Positions 1-10,700 are shown, numbered from the stretch's first letter. The stretch is DNA of 64,000 nt from Lachnospiraceae bacterium (GCA_017542245.1 JAFXXN010000135.1:124001-188000), one strand, 5' to 3'. Translations and numbers: made by a program. Notes: generated by a model from the letters alone, not told the origin.

Positions 1-30
1 GAAGACGGTATGATGACCGATAATATCTGA
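1..30 (+). CDS. C-terminal tail of an upstream gene (partial)
   Basis: Frame 1 is open from the window edge to a TGA at 28-30 and encodes only EDGMMTDNI. It ends 19 nt before the rsmB start. The piece is too short to identify, and it may be chance rather than coding. Confidence 0.3.
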   Translation, partial: EDGMMTDNI

Positions 31-49
31 TATATTGAAGGGGGATAAT

Positions 50-1432
50 TTGAGCAGCAGGAGCGTAGCACTTGAAAATGTTATTTCAATCCTTGAAGAC
101 AGAAAGCCGCTGCATTTAATCCTTAAGGAATCACTTGACAAAATGAGTGACAGTAAGGACAGGAGTTTTACTGCAAGGCTTACAAGAGGATGTGTTGAGA
201 GAAAGATTTTTCTTGATCACTGCCTTAATATTCTCTCTAGTGTAAAGGTTAATAAGCAGAAGCCTGTTATCAGGAATATACTCAGATGCGGATTGTATCA
301 GATACTGTTTATGGATTCTGTTACTGATTTTGCCGGATGTGACGAATCTGTAAAACTGGCTGTTAAAAAAGGCTTTGGAAATCTTAAAGGATTTGTAAAC
401 GGAGTTTTAAGGAATGCCTGCAGAAGCAAGGACGAACTGTTAAAGGAACTAGAAAAGGAAGGAACGGAAAACTTTTCCGTGAGATATTCAGTACCCGGCT
501 TTATAGTTGAAGACTTCCTTTTAAGATTCGGGAAAGAAAGAACCGAGAAGATATTTGAATATTACCTTAAAGAAAATCCGATATCCATAAGATGTAACTG
601 CTCAAAGATCACGCCTTTGGAATTATTCTGCCGCCTGGAAAAAACAGGTGTGGAAAACGGATTTAAGGTAAGCCTGAACCGATATATGGACAGCTGCTTT
701 GTCATTCATACGGGTGAAGCACATTCAGTAAGTGAACCGTACAGGTTTTCGCCGGATTCAGTTAAAGAACTGGCCGGATTATTTGTTATCCAGGATTTTA
801 GTTCCTCTCTTGTCGGATATGTGGCTGATAAAGCAAATATTTTTTACGAAAAAAACAAGGGAAAGGTACTTGATCTGTGTGCCGCCCCCGGCGGGAAAAG
901 CATGCATATGGCAGATCTGGGTTATGAAGTGACTTCGTGTGACATTTCCGAAAAAAAACTCGGGCTTATCAGAGAAGCTGCCGGAAGATGCGGTTTTGAT
1001 AATGTAGAGGTTATGCAAAATGATGCTTCTGTTTACAGAGCATCGTTTGAAAATGCTTTTGATATAGTTCTGTGCGATGTTCCATGTTCGGGACTTGGCA
1101 TTATAGGGAAGAAGCCTGATATAAAGTACAACATGTCCCCTGAAAAAAGTAAGGAACTGGCAGATCTTCAAAGAAAGATAGTAAAGAATGCAATAGGTTA
1201 TCTGAAAGAAGACGGGATACTTATATACAGTACCTGCACTCTTACAGCATGTGAAAACATGGAAAATGCCGAGTATTTTATCAGATCCTGCGGACTTAAG
1301 GGTATTCCTGTAAAGAAGTTTTTACCCAAAGGCATTGAGCCGGAAAAAGAAGACGACTGCTTTATACAGATCCTTCCGGGAGAATACGGAAGCGACGGAT
1401 TCTTTATCTGCTGTATGGGGAGGAATAAATGA
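50..1432 (+). CDS. rsmB: 16S rRNA (cytosine-967-C5)-methyltransferase RsmB
   Basis: Uses S-adenosylmethionine to methylate C967 of 16S rRNA. The first ~130 residues look like the NusB-type RNA-binding domain that precedes the Rossmann methyltransferase domain in this family. Motif I reads DLCAAPGGKS, motif IV carries DVPCSGLG, and the second cysteine motif is YSTCTL; these hold the two active-site cysteines of the m5C enzymes. The frame can be opened at TTG 35, but AAGGGGG at 38-44 sits correctly in front of TTG 50, so I place the start there (460 residues, near the family length). It overlaps rlmN by 4 bp (ATGA), which suggests translational coupling in an rRNA-modification operon. Confidence 0.93.
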   Translation: MSSRSVALENVISILEDRKPLHLILKESLDKMSDSKDRSFTARLTRGCVERKIFLDHCLNILSSVKVNKQKPVIRNILRCGLYQILFMDSVTDFAGCDESVKLAVKKGFGNLKGFVNGVLRNACRSKDELLKELEKEGTENFSVRYSVPGFIVEDFLLRFGKERTEKIFEYYLKENPISIRCNCSKITPLELFCRLEKTGVENGFKVSLNRYMDSCFVIHTGEAHSVSEPYRFSPDSVKELAGLFVIQDFSSSLVGYVADKANIFYEKNKGKVLDLCAAPGGKSMHMADLGYEVTSCDISEKKLGLIREAAGRCGFDNVEVMQNDASVYRASFENAFDIVLCDVPCSGLGIIGKKPDIKYNMSPEKSKELADLQRKIVKNAIGYLKEDGILIYSTCTLTACENMENAEYFIRSCGLKGIPVKKFLPKGIEPEKEDDCFIQILPGEYGSDGFFICCMGRNK

Positions 1433-2469
1433 ATAAAAAAGATCTTCGGTCTCTTAGTCTTGATGAATTAAAGAATGCAGCTGAGGACTGTGGTGAGAAA
1501 ACATACAGAGGAAGTCAGGTTTACGAATGGCTGCATAAAAGATGTGCCGACGGACTTGACGAAATGACCAATGTTCCGAAGAGTTTTCGAAACAGAATTT
1601 CGGAAGATTACGAACTTTATGATCTTGAAGTTATAAAGGTTTTAAGAGATGAAGAAGACGGGACATGCAAATTTCTTTTAAAAACCGTTGATGATAATGT
1701 GATCGAAAGCGTTCTGATGAAATATGAACACGGGTTTTCAGCATGTATTTCTTCACAGGTTGGATGCCGGATGGGATGCAGCTTTTGTGCATCGACCATA
1801 GGCGGAAGGATCAGGGATCTGACTGCCGGAGAAATGGCGGAACAGATATATGCCATGCAGAAAAGCGAAAATGTTAGGATTTCGAATATTGTTGTCATGG
1901 GAACCGGTGAACCTTTCGATAATTATGATTCCTTTGTGAGATTCTATGAAATCATTACCGGTAAGGAAGGACAGAATATCAGCGGCAGAAACATAACCGT
2001 TTCTACCTGCGGTATTGTAGAGAAGATAAGGGAACTTGCCGACAGGCATTTTGCACTTACATTGGCAATATCTCTTCATGCACCGTATGATGAGCTGAGA
2101 AAAAAGATAATGCCTGTCGCAAACAGGTACAGTATAGAAGAAATAATGGATGCATGTGATTATTTTTTTGAGCGGACAGGAAGAAGGGTAACCTTTGAGT
2201 ACAGTCTTATCTCGGAAGTAAATGATTCGCGGGAATGTGCGGAAAGGCTTGCAAAACTGCTTAAAGGGAAGAACTCACATGTGAATCTTATCCCGGTAAA
2301 TCCCGTTAAAGAAAGGGATTATAAGAGAAGCGGACAGGAGAATATATCTGCATTTAAAAAACTACTTGAAAAAAATGGAATAAATGTTACTATTAGAAGA
2401 GGAATGGGAAAAAACATCGATGCTGCGTGCGGACAATTAAGGCGCAGCTATATAAAAGGAGAACTATAA
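1429..2469 (+). CDS. rlmN: Dual-specificity 23S rRNA/tRNA adenine-C2 methyltransferase RlmN
   Basis: Radical-SAM enzyme that methylates C2 of A2503 in 23S rRNA and, in the family, A37 of some tRNAs. The 4Fe-4S binding CxxxCxxC motif is C113-C117-C120 (CRMGCSFC). The GEP motif appears as MGTGEPFDN, and a C-terminal Cys334 (AACGQL) fits the resolving or methyl-carrying cysteine of RlmN. The 346-residue length is normal. The start overlaps the rsmB stop. The next gene, prpC, follows after 13 nt, so this is one operon. Cfr-type resistance enzymes have the same core, but the housekeeping context favours RlmN. Confidence 0.95.
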   Translation: MNKKDLRSLSLDELKNAAEDCGEKTYRGSQVYEWLHKRCADGLDEMTNVPKSFRNRISEDYELYDLEVIKVLRDEEDGTCKFLLKTVDDNVIESVLMKYEHGFSACISSQVGCRMGCSFCASTIGGRIRDLTAGEMAEQIYAMQKSENVRISNIVVMGTGEPFDNYDSFVRFYEIITGKEGQNISGRNITVSTCGIVEKIRELADRHFALTLAISLHAPYDELRKKIMPVANRYSIEEIMDACDYFFERTGRRVTFEYSLISEVNDSRECAERLAKLLKGKNSHVNLIPVNPVKERDYKRSGQENISAFKKLLEKNGINVTIRRGMGKNIDAACGQLRRSYIKGEL

Positions 2470-2482
2470 GAAGGATTGTGAG

Positions 2483-3223
2483 GTGATAAGGGTGCAGGCA
2501 TTTGCCAAGACTGATGTGGGGATAATGAGACAAATGAACCAGGACTTTTGCTATGCCAACACATCCAGAGAGGGATTGCTTCCAAACCTGTTTATTGTGG
2601 CTGACGGTATGGGCGGACATAATGCCGGTGATTTCGCTTCACGTTTTTGTGTTGATAAGTTTGTAGAACTGGTGCGAAATGCAGGAGCAGGTGTTATAAG
2701 CAGATTAAGTTTCATGGAATCGGCAATTAAGGAAACAAATGAACAGCTGATAGTAAAAGCTGCGGAGAATCCCGAACTGGACGGGATGGGTACAACATTT
2801 GTTATGTGTACGATTTCAGATGAAAATGAGATGGACGTACTTAATATCGGTGATAGCAGGCTTTATCTGATCGATACGGACATACGCCAGATAACCGAAG
2901 ACCATTCGCTTGTAATGGAGATGGTTAAAAACGGTGAGATAAAGAAGGAAGAAGCTAGATTTCATCCTAAGAAGAATGTGGTAACGCGTGCTATCAGCGC
3001 TATAGGACTGGTTATCCCGGATATGTTCAGGGTTCCGGTTAAAAAAGACGATATAATCCTGCTCTGTTCCGACGGGCTTTCAAATATGATTGCAGATTCT
3101 GAAATATATGATATAATCAATGAGAATCGGGATGATCTCGAGAAAACTGCAAATACGCTTGTTGACAGAGCCAACCGTAACGGAGGACGGGATAATATAA
3201 CGGTTGTTCTTGTAAAAATATAG
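2483..3223 (+). CDS. prpC: PP2C-family serine/threonine protein phosphatase (PrpC/Stp)
   Basis: Mn-dependent PP2C phosphatase that removes phosphate from targets of the partner kinase encoded just downstream. Metal-binding motifs are visible: VADGMGGHNAGD near residue 42, GDSRLYL, LCSDGLSNM and the terminal GGRDNITVVLV. The 246-residue length matches B. subtilis PrpC. The start is GTG 2483 with AAGGA at 2471-2475; GTG 2492 is in frame but has its AAGG too close. The gene lies between rlmN and the PASTA kinase, the standard Firmicute order. It is soluble and cytoplasmic. Confidence 0.93.
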   Translation: MIRVQAFAKTDVGIMRQMNQDFCYANTSREGLLPNLFIVADGMGGHNAGDFASRFCVDKFVELVRNAGAGVISRLSFMESAIKETNEQLIVKAAENPELDGMGTTFVMCTISDENEMDVLNIGDSRLYLIDTDIRQITEDHSLVMEMVKNGEIKKEEARFHPKKNVVTRAISAIGLVIPDMFRVPVKKDDIILLCSDGLSNMIADSEIYDIINENRDDLEKTANTLVDRANRNGGRDNITVVLVKI

Positions 3224-3273
3224 ATAGATCAGAACAAATATACGGACTATCAGATTATTTGTGAGGAAAAGAA

Positions 3274-4746
3274 ATGATTAAAGCAGGAATGTACATTAGT
3301 GACAGGTATGAGATAATCGACAAGGTCGGTTCCGGCGGAATGGCGGATGTTTATAAAGCACTCTGCCATAGACTGAACAGATATGTCGCAATAAAAATCC
3401 TTAAACCTGAATATTCTACAGACGCGGGCTTTGTCCAGAAGTTCAGAGGTGAAGCTCAGTCGGTTGCGGGACTTTCTCATCCTAATATTGTCAGTGTATA
3501 TGATGTCGGTGAAGATGACGGGCTTTATTACATCGTAATGGAGCTGGTAGAAGGTATAACACTTAAGAGATTTATTGAAAAGAGAAAGAAGCTTGATGTA
3601 AAGGAAGCTGTCGGTATTGCCATACAGATAGCAATGGGCATGGAGGCAGCGCACACCCATCATATCATACATAGGGATATCAAGCCGCAAAACATCATTA
3701 TATCCAGGGAAGGAAAGGTTAAGGTAGCAGATTTTGGTATAGCTAAAGCAGCTACTTCAAACACTATTTCCCAAAACGCCATCGGTTCAGTACATTATCT
3801 TTCACCTGAGCAGGCCAGAGGCGGGTACAGCGATGAGAAGAGTGATATATATTCTCTGGGTGTCACGCTGTATGAGATGCTTTCCGGACAGGTTCCCTTT
3901 GCCGGGGATAATTCGGTATCGGTTGCACTTCTTCATATACAGAGTGAAGCGGTCCCTGTAAGAGAACTTAACCCTGATGTACCGTTAAGTGTTGACAAGA
4001 TCATTCAGAAGTGTATGCAGAAGAAGCCTGAACGCAGGTATCAGACCGCTGCAGAGCTTATAGTTGACTTAAAACGTTCAGTGATAAATCCTGACGGAGA
4101 TTATGTTAATATTTCTTCAAATGCGATAGTAAATTCATCTCCGACAAGAAGTATTACAGAAGAGGAACTGAATACCATTAAGAGTGCTGCAAAGACACCG
4201 GCAACTCATATCACTTATACCGACAGGAAGACAAAGAAAAAGGTTAAGAGAGAAACTGAGGAGCTTGACAGTATGGATTCCGGACTCGAAAAAGTCCTTA
4301 CTATTGTCAGCGTACTTGCAGCCATAGCTCTTTTGGTTTTCATTATCTGGATTGCAAAAAGACTGTTCTTCACCGAGGGTGGGTCAAATCCTATAGATAT
4401 ATTGAATAATACAACAGGTACACCTACTCCGACCACAGCTTCTGAACTGGAGATAAAGGTTCCTGTTTCACCTACGCCTTCACCTTCACCTACTCCTGTA
4501 GATTCTGTATTGAAAGAGGTTCCGAGTGTAATCGACCTTACTATAGAGGATGCAGAGAAAGTATTAAAGGTTGCTTCACCTGATTTCCAGATTAAGTGGA
4601 CGGAAGAAGAATATTCAGACGATGTGGAAAAGGGAAAGGTTGCTGCACAGTATCCGCCCGCACATAGCACAGTACCCGCAAACGCTACCATAAACCTTAC
4701 TGTAAGCGCAGGATCTGAGCTGAAGGAACTGAAGAGTGTTAACTGA
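3274..4746 (+). CDS. prkC: PASTA-domain Ser/Thr protein kinase PrkC, cut by an in-frame TGA
   Basis: Membrane Hanks-type kinase that senses muropeptides or lipid II through external PASTA repeats. The kinase domain is intact: GSGGMADVYKA (glycine loop), Lys41 in VAIKIL, HRDIKPQN at 133-140, DFG at 153-155 and SPEQARG. A single membrane segment lies near residues 340-362, followed by a Thr/Pro-rich linker and one complete PASTA repeat. The frame stops at TGA 4744-4746 (codon 491), exactly where the next PASTA repeat should have glycine. The same frame then continues with PASTA sequence to 5301. As read, the product is a 490-residue kinase with one PASTA repeat instead of about three. Confidence 0.9.
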   Translation: MIKAGMYISDRYEIIDKVGSGGMADVYKALCHRLNRYVAIKILKPEYSTDAGFVQKFRGEAQSVAGLSHPNIVSVYDVGEDDGLYYIVMELVEGITLKRFIEKRKKLDVKEAVGIAIQIAMGMEAAHTHHIIHRDIKPQNIIISREGKVKVADFGIAKAATSNTISQNAIGSVHYLSPEQARGGYSDEKSDIYSLGVTLYEMLSGQVPFAGDNSVSVALLHIQSEAVPVRELNPDVPLSVDKIIQKCMQKKPERRYQTAAELIVDLKRSVINPDGDYVNISSNAIVNSSPTRSITEEELNTIKSAAKTPATHITYTDRKTKKKVKRETEELDSMDSGLEKVLTIVSVLAAIALLVFIIWIAKRLFFTEGGSNPIDILNNTTGTPTPTTASELEIKVPVSPTPSPSPTPVDSVLKEVPSVIDLTIEDAEKVLKVASPDFQIKWTEEEYSDDVEKGKVAAQYPPAHSTVPANATINLTVSAGSELKELKSVN

Positions 4747-5301
4747 TATGATGCAAAAGCAGCTACCGAGCTTTTGGAAGCATGGGGCTACCAGTCGACG
4801 ATAATTCAGGATTTTGATGACGATGTAGCTGCAGGACGTGTTATTAGAACAGAACCCGAGGGCGGTTCACTCTGTTCGATCGATACAGTGGTTATAATCC
4901 ATGTCAGCATGGGACGTGAAATAAAAGAAACAGATTGTCCTGACATAGTAGGCAAGAAACAGGCAAAGGCAGAAAAGCTGCTGAGAGATGCAAAACTTGC
5001 TCCCGGAGAAGTTACATTTGAGTATAGCGATGCATTTGATGCCGGTCTTGTCATAAGCCAGGAATTTGATGAGGGAACTACTCTTGAGGAAGGTGACTCT
5101 GTTGACTTTGTTGTAAGTCTCGGACCTGAACCTACAAAAACTCCCGAACCTACAGAACCGCCTGAAGGCGGAGACGGCGGAGATGGAGAAGAAGGCGGTG
5201 GCAACACCGATATCACCGAAACTCCCGAACCTACAGAAACACCTGAAGGTGGAGACGGCGGAGAAGACGATGGCGGAGATGGACCTGTTCCGGAAGGTTG
5301 A
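4747..5301 (+). pseudogene. Detached PASTA tail of prkC after the in-frame TGA
   Basis: This is the same reading frame as the kinase upstream, with no indel. It encodes the rest of a PASTA repeat (YDAKAATELLEAWGY onward), another full PASTA repeat beginning DCPDIVGKKQAKAEKLL, and a Thr/Pro/Glu then Gly/Asp-rich tail that may cross the cell wall. The first possible start, TTG 4774, has no ribosome binding site, lies inside the repeat and has no signal peptide, so independent translation is unlikely. One base change (TGA to GGA) would rejoin it to the kinase as a ~676-codon gene. A real nonsense mutation, a sequencing error and stop readthrough remain open. Confidence 0.8.
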
Positions 5302-5439
5302 TCGGTTCTGCCTAAAATATATGGGGCTTGAAAGGGCTGTCGCTTTAAATAAGCGGGCAGTTCTTTCTTGCGTTAATGATATATGCCCGGATATGTTGCT
5401 TAAAGGACAAAATTTAACGGATTACGGAAAGCGGATCGA

Positions 5440-6318
5440 ATGTTAGGTAAGATTATTAAAGGAGTTGCCGGAGCATATACGGTAACTGCTGAAAATGAAG
5501 AAAACTATATCTGCAAGGCAAAGGGGATATTCCGTAAGAATGGGGTAACGCCGCTGGTAGGTGACAGAGTTGAATTTGAAATAACCGATCCTGCTGACTT
5601 TGAAGGTAATATCCTAAAGATTTATGAGAGACGGAATGAACTGATAAGACCTGCCTGCTCAAATATCGATCAGGTACTGCTGGTCTTTGCGGCAGCGGAT
5701 CCGGAACCAAACTATAATCTTTTGGACAGATTTCTGATCTTAATGATGAAACAATCGGTTTCGGTAATTGTCTGTTTTAACAAGAGGGATATAGTTGATA
5801 ATGACAGGATCACGACAATAATTGAAAATTATAAGGCGAGCGGAATAAAAGTTTTGTTCACGAGCGTTCTTTTCAATGAAGGTATAGAAGAGATAAGGAA
5901 AGAGCTCAAGGGAAAGACGACTATACTTGCCGGCCCTTCGGGGGTAGGAAAATCATCCATGATGAACCTTCTCTTTCCGGATGCAGGAATGGAAATAGGT
6001 GAACTGAGTGAGAAGATAAAACGCGGTAAACAGACGACCCGCCATACCGAGCTTATCAGGATAGAAGAGGATACGTATCTCTGTGATTCACCGGGATTCA
6101 GTTCAGTATATCTTAGCGATATGTCTTCAAAGGAACTTAAAGAATTCTTTCCGGAATTTAATGCATATTCGGGAAAATGCAGATTCCTTAGTTGCAATCA
6201 TATAAATGAACCGGATTGCGCCGTTAAGGAAGCTCTTGCCTGCGGCAAAATAAGCAAAAGCAGGTACGATAATTATTGCTTATTATACGAGGAACTTAAA
6301 TTAAGGGAAAAGAGGTAG
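5440..6318 (+). CDS. rsgA: Ribosome small subunit-dependent GTPase RsgA (YloQ)
   Basis: GTPase for late 30S subunit assembly. The circular permutation typical of the family is visible: the G4 motif NKRD (114-117) comes before the G1 loop GPSGVGKS (165-172), followed by G3 DSPG. An N-terminal OB fold (residues 1-70) and a C-terminal zinc knuckle (CRFLSCNHINEPDCAV) complete it. 292 residues is normal. It follows prkC after a 138-nt gap in which I see no convincing gene. The position between prkC and rpe is the classical Firmicute arrangement; RsgA is itself a phosphorylation target of PrkC in Bacillus. Confidence 0.95.
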   Translation: MLGKIIKGVAGAYTVTAENEENYICKAKGIFRKNGVTPLVGDRVEFEITDPADFEGNILKIYERRNELIRPACSNIDQVLLVFAAADPEPNYNLLDRFLILMMKQSVSVIVCFNKRDIVDNDRITTIIENYKASGIKVLFTSVLFNEGIEEIRKELKGKTTILAGPSGVGKSSMMNLLFPDAGMEIGELSEKIKRGKQTTRHTELIRIEEDTYLCDSPGFSSVYLSDMSSKELKEFFPEFNAYSGKCRFLSCNHINEPDCAVKEALACGKISKSRYDNYCLLYEELKLREKR

Positions 6319-6325
6319 GATAAAT

Positions 6326-6982
6326 ATGAATAAACTCGCACCTTCAATTTTGGCAGCTGATTTTTTTAAGTTAGGCGAGCAGATTACTGAAGTTGAAAAT
6401 GCCGGAGCGGAATATCTCCATATAGATGTAATGGATGGCAGTTTTGTTCCTAGTATTTCTTTTGGACTGCCTCTTATCACATCAATAAGAAAAAAGACAG
6501 GACTCACATTCGATGTACATTTGATGGTAACTGAGCCGGAGCGGTTTGTCGATCAGTTTGTTGATGCGGGGGCAGATATAATCACCGTTCATGCAGAGGC
6601 ATGTACTCATCTTAACCGAACCCTTATGCATATTAGGGAGAGAGGTATAAAAGCAGGAGTTGCCCTTAATCCTGCAACATCACCGGATGTCTTAAGATAT
6701 GTTTATGATTATCTGGATATGATACTGGTAATGTCTGTAAATCCCGGATTTGGGGGACAGAAGTTTATTCCTGAAACGATAACGAAACTTAATGATGTGA
6801 AAAAGCTTGTTGAATCAAGCGGAAGAGATATAGATATCGAGGTTGACGGTGGGATAACGCTTGAAAATGTTGATATGATATTAAAGGCAGGAGCCAATGT
6901 CATAGTATCGGGCAGCAGTGTATTTAAAGATGATATTTCTTCTAATGTAAAAGCTTTCCGCAGCATACTCGGGAAGAAATGA
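6326..6982 (+). CDS. rpe: Ribulose-phosphate 3-epimerase
   Basis: Interconverts ribulose-5-phosphate and xylulose-5-phosphate in the pentose phosphate pathway. TIM-barrel signatures are clear: LAPSILAADF at the start, HIDVMDGSFVPSISFG with metal and catalytic residues, DVHLMVTEPE, VMSVNPGFGGQ and EVDGGI. 218 residues is the usual size. It starts 7 nt after rsgA and ends 45 nt before the PilZ gene. Confidence 0.96.
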   Translation: MNKLAPSILAADFFKLGEQITEVENAGAEYLHIDVMDGSFVPSISFGLPLITSIRKKTGLTFDVHLMVTEPERFVDQFVDAGADIITVHAEACTHLNRTLMHIRERGIKAGVALNPATSPDVLRYVYDYLDMILVMSVNPGFGGQKFIPETITKLNDVKKLVESSGRDIDIEVDGGITLENVDMILKAGANVIVSGSSVFKDDISSNVKAFRSILGKK

Positions 6983-7027
6983 TATAAGAAGGTGCTTATT
7001 ATATGGCACCCGGCAATGGAGAAAAGA

Positions 7028-7756
7028 ATGAAACTTGATGAAATAAAAATTGGTTCCCTCTTAGAGATAAATATAAAGAGAAACGGTTCTCAATATAAGA
7101 CTGTAAGTAAAGTAGAATATGTTGATGAGAGGTTTGTCGGTGTCACACCGATAGCCAGTGAATACGGTCTTTTCAGATTTACCGAAGAGGATGAAGTAGA
7201 TCTCATATTTAATGAACAGGACCGGTACTGGAAATGGGAAAAGGTAAAGGCAGGAACTGCACGAAGAAAGGACGGAAGCAGGCTTCATGTCTTTTCATCA
7301 ACGAGTGAGGGAATCCATTATAACAGAAGAACTCAGTTCAGGTTTGAAATAGGAACTGAGATAATGATGAAGTATGAGAAGCTGAAAAACCAGGATGTCA
7401 AGAACGATGCAAAAACGGAAGATGAAAATCTTCAGTCTGAAATGGATAAGGTTTTTCTCATGCTTGATGAACAGTATGAAGAGATTGAGTGCCGAGGATA
7501 TCTGAAAGACTTAAGCGAGGGCGGAGCTTCGGTTGAATCGGATGTGAAACTTGATGAGGGAATGTTTATCAGTTTTGAGATAAATTCCGAGATCGGACCT
7601 GTATACCTGAGAGGTGTCATAATCAGATGCAGGGAAGATAAAAGAGGATATTTCGATTATACTTACGGAGTATCCTTTGTTGAAACAAGTAAAAACTATA
7701 TGCAGTATTTTTATCGCGAGCAACGGAAACAGCTTTACGAGAATAAAGAGGAATAG
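7028..7756 (+). CDS. PilZ-domain cyclic-di-GMP receptor (YcgR-like)
   Basis: Probable cyclic-di-GMP effector. The N-terminal ~95 residues resemble the YcgR-N/flagellar brake domain, followed by a PilZ domain with both ligand motifs: an arginine motif in NRRTQFRFEIG and the D-x-S-x-x-G motif in YLKDLSEGGASVES. An acidic linker separates the basic motif from the barrel. The frame opens at GTG 6992, but GGAG at 7018-7021 fits ATG 7028, giving 242 residues. It lies 20 nt before an HD-GYP protein, so receptor and likely phosphodiesterase are probably co-expressed. Motility (YcgR/MotI-like) or exopolysaccharide control is possible; the sequence does not decide. Confidence 0.85.
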   Translation: MKLDEIKIGSLLEINIKRNGSQYKTVSKVEYVDERFVGVTPIASEYGLFRFTEEDEVDLIFNEQDRYWKWEKVKAGTARRKDGSRLHVFSSTSEGIHYNRRTQFRFEIGTEIMMKYEKLKNQDVKNDAKTEDENLQSEMDKVFLMLDEQYEEIECRGYLKDLSEGGASVESDVKLDEGMFISFEINSEIGPVYLRGVIIRCREDKRGYFDYTYGVSFVETSKNYMQYFYREQRKQLYENKEE

Positions 7757-7776
7757 TCTTTAAACGGAGGCATGAC

Positions 7777-10700
7777 GTGAAAAAAATAAATCGTTTGTGT
7801 ATCTGTACTGTGATAGTTATTATTATCATAAGTATACTAGCAGATGTTTCGGCATTTGCTTTTGGTACAAGCTCAGGAGTGAAATACGATGAAATGTCTG
7901 TAGATCCCACCTCTAACGGTGAGGGTTATTCTGCTGTGCTTTATGATAATACAAACGGCCTTCCTACTTCGGAAGCAAATGCCATAGCAGAGACTTCGGA
8001 AGGCTTTATCTGGATAGGCAGTTACAGCGGTCTTATCCGTTATGACGGAAATAATTTTGAAAGAATAGCTTCTACTACAGGGATATCAAGTGTAGTCAGC
8101 CTTTTTGTCGACAGCCGTGACCGTTTATGGATAGGTACGAATGACAGCGGTGTCGCAGTCATGGAAAAAGGAGAATTTACTCTCTTTGATATTGATGACG
8201 GACTTCCTTCTTCTGCTGTAAGGTCTATAGTCGAGGATGTTGATGGAGATATCTACATAGCTACAGCCCACGGAATCTGTATCATCGGAAACGATATGAA
8301 GGTAAGGGACCTGGATGAAGTTCAGGTAAAAGGGCTTTACATTGACGAGATAAGGATTACAGATGGCGGAGTTATTTACGGTAAAACCTCTGACGGAAAT
8401 ATATTTACGATAGAAAATGACAGGCTTTCAGGTTTTTATTCGGGCTATAATCTTGGCATAGATAATATAAACTGCGTTTTCCCTGATCCCGACAGAGAGG
8501 GCTATGTATACCTGGGTACGGAAGAATCCCAGATTTATCACGGAAGACTGGCCGGTACTTTATTGGAAGTTGAAAAGATTGATGCCAAGCCGCTTAAGAG
8601 CATATATTCGCTTGAAAAATTTCAGGATCAGGTATGGATCTGTTCGGATAACGGTGTAGGCCTGATCGATTCGGAAGGGGTTCATAAACTTGAAAATCTG
8701 CCTATGGATAATTCTATTGAACATACCATGGTAGATTACGAAGGAAATATCTGGTTCACATCCTCCAGACAGGGTGTCATGAAGATAGTACCGAACCACT
8801 TTACGGATATATTTAACAAGTATAAGCTTGATTCGGCGGTTGTTAACGCCACGTGTTTTTCGAGCAATACACTATTTATAGGTACAGATAAAGGCCTGAT
8901 CGCTCTTGGAGAGAACAGCGTCATTGATGATGTACCGATAAGCTTTTCAAATCCGGAAGACAAGTTTTCAAGCTATACAAATCTCGTACAGCTGCTTGAT
9001 GGCTGCAGAATAAGATCGGTGATCAGGGACTCAAAGAACAGAATATGGTTTAGCACTTACAGTGACCGCGCCCTAATCTGTTATGATAAGGGAGTTATAA
9101 CAAGATTTAATGAAGATATGGGACTTCCTTCCAATAGGGTCAGAACCGTCAAGGAGAGGTCTGACGGGGTAATTATGGCTGCTGTCAGCGGCGGTTTGGT
9201 GCTTATCGATAATGATAAGATTATTGATAAATATGATAAGATTTCGGGACTTGACAATACCGAGATACTTTCTGTAGCCCAGGCAGATAACGGTGACATG
9301 ATAATCGGTACGGACGGAAGCGGTATTTTCATTATCGATGGCCATGCAATCAGGAACATCGGTAAGAAAGACGGATTAAAATCCGAAGTTGTTATGAGAG
9401 TGAAACGTGACCGGACCAGAAATATCTACTGGATAGTCACAAGTAATTCCATAGCATACATGACTGCGGATTATGAAATCCATACTATTGAAGGATTTCC
9501 ATATACCAATAATTTTGATCTGTATGAGAACAGCCAGGATGAAATGTGGGTTCTGAGCAGTAACGGCATATATGTCATCCCGGTTGAGACTATGATAAAG
9601 AATGAGATCATAGAGCCTGTTTATTTTAGCAGATCGAATGGACTGTCCTGTATAGCTACCGCAAATGCTTACAGTGAACTTACCGAAAGTGGAGATCTTT
9701 ATATTGCCGGTACCACTGGAATATCAAAGGTAAACATAGAGAACGCATTCCTAAATGTTGATAACATAAAGATGGCAGTTCCTTATGTTTCGGCCGACGG
9801 AGTGATGATATATCCCGATTCTGACGGAAAGATAACAATTCCGCATGATACAAGCCGACTTACTATCTACCCGTTCGTCTATACCTATGCACTTACCAAT
9901 CCTAAGATAACATATTGGCTTGAAGGCTTCGATGAAGAACGGACCACTGTCAACCGTGATAAGATGGAACCCTTGAATTATACGAATCTTGCAGGCGGGA
10001 CATACTCTCTCCATATGGTAATGCAGGATCCGTTAGGAAAGGGTGGTAAGGAAATAAGCGTTAAGATTGCTAAGAAAATGATATTTTACGAGACAAAATG
10101 GTTTTTGTGTCTTGTCGGAGTCATCATTATCATTATCGGTTATTTAATTATCAGATTAGTAGTTAAACATAAGACAAAACGTCTTTTAAAGAAAGAAAAA
10201 GAAAACAGGGAACTGATTAAAGAGATAACCCAGGCATTCGCAAAGACCATAGACTTGAAAGACAAGTATACCAACGGCCATTCACAAAGGGTTGCGGATT
10301 ATACCGCGATGCTTGCAAAAGAACTCGGGTATAGCGAAGAAGAAGTTGAAAAGTATTATAATATCGCCCTTCTGCATGATATCGGAAAGATTTCCATTCC
10401 TTCGGAAGTATTGAATAAGGAGGGCAAACTTACCGATCAGGAGTTTAATATTATCAAATCACATTCTGCCAGAGGTTATCAGGTTCTTAAAGATATAAGC
10501 ATTATGCCGGAACTTGCCATAGGTGCCGGAGCACATCATGAAAGGCCTGACGGGAAAGGCTACCCCAAAGGACTTAAGGATGAGGATATACCCAGAGTGG
10601 CACAGATTATCGCTGTGGCGGATACCTTTGATGCAATGTATTCAGACAGACCTTACAGAAAACGCATGAATTTTGAAAAGGTTGTCTCTATAATAAAAGA

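Noticed and set aside
4744-4790. Selenocysteine insertion at the prkC TGA
   Set aside because: The position is a conserved glycine in PASTA repeats, not Cys, and I see no stable stem-loop of SECIS type just after the TGA.
5183-5446. 87-codon frame between the prkC tail and rsgA
   Set aside because: Its first half is the out-of-frame reading of the prkC PASTA tail, it has no ribosome binding site, and the second half resembles no protein I know. I treat 5302-5439 as intergenic.
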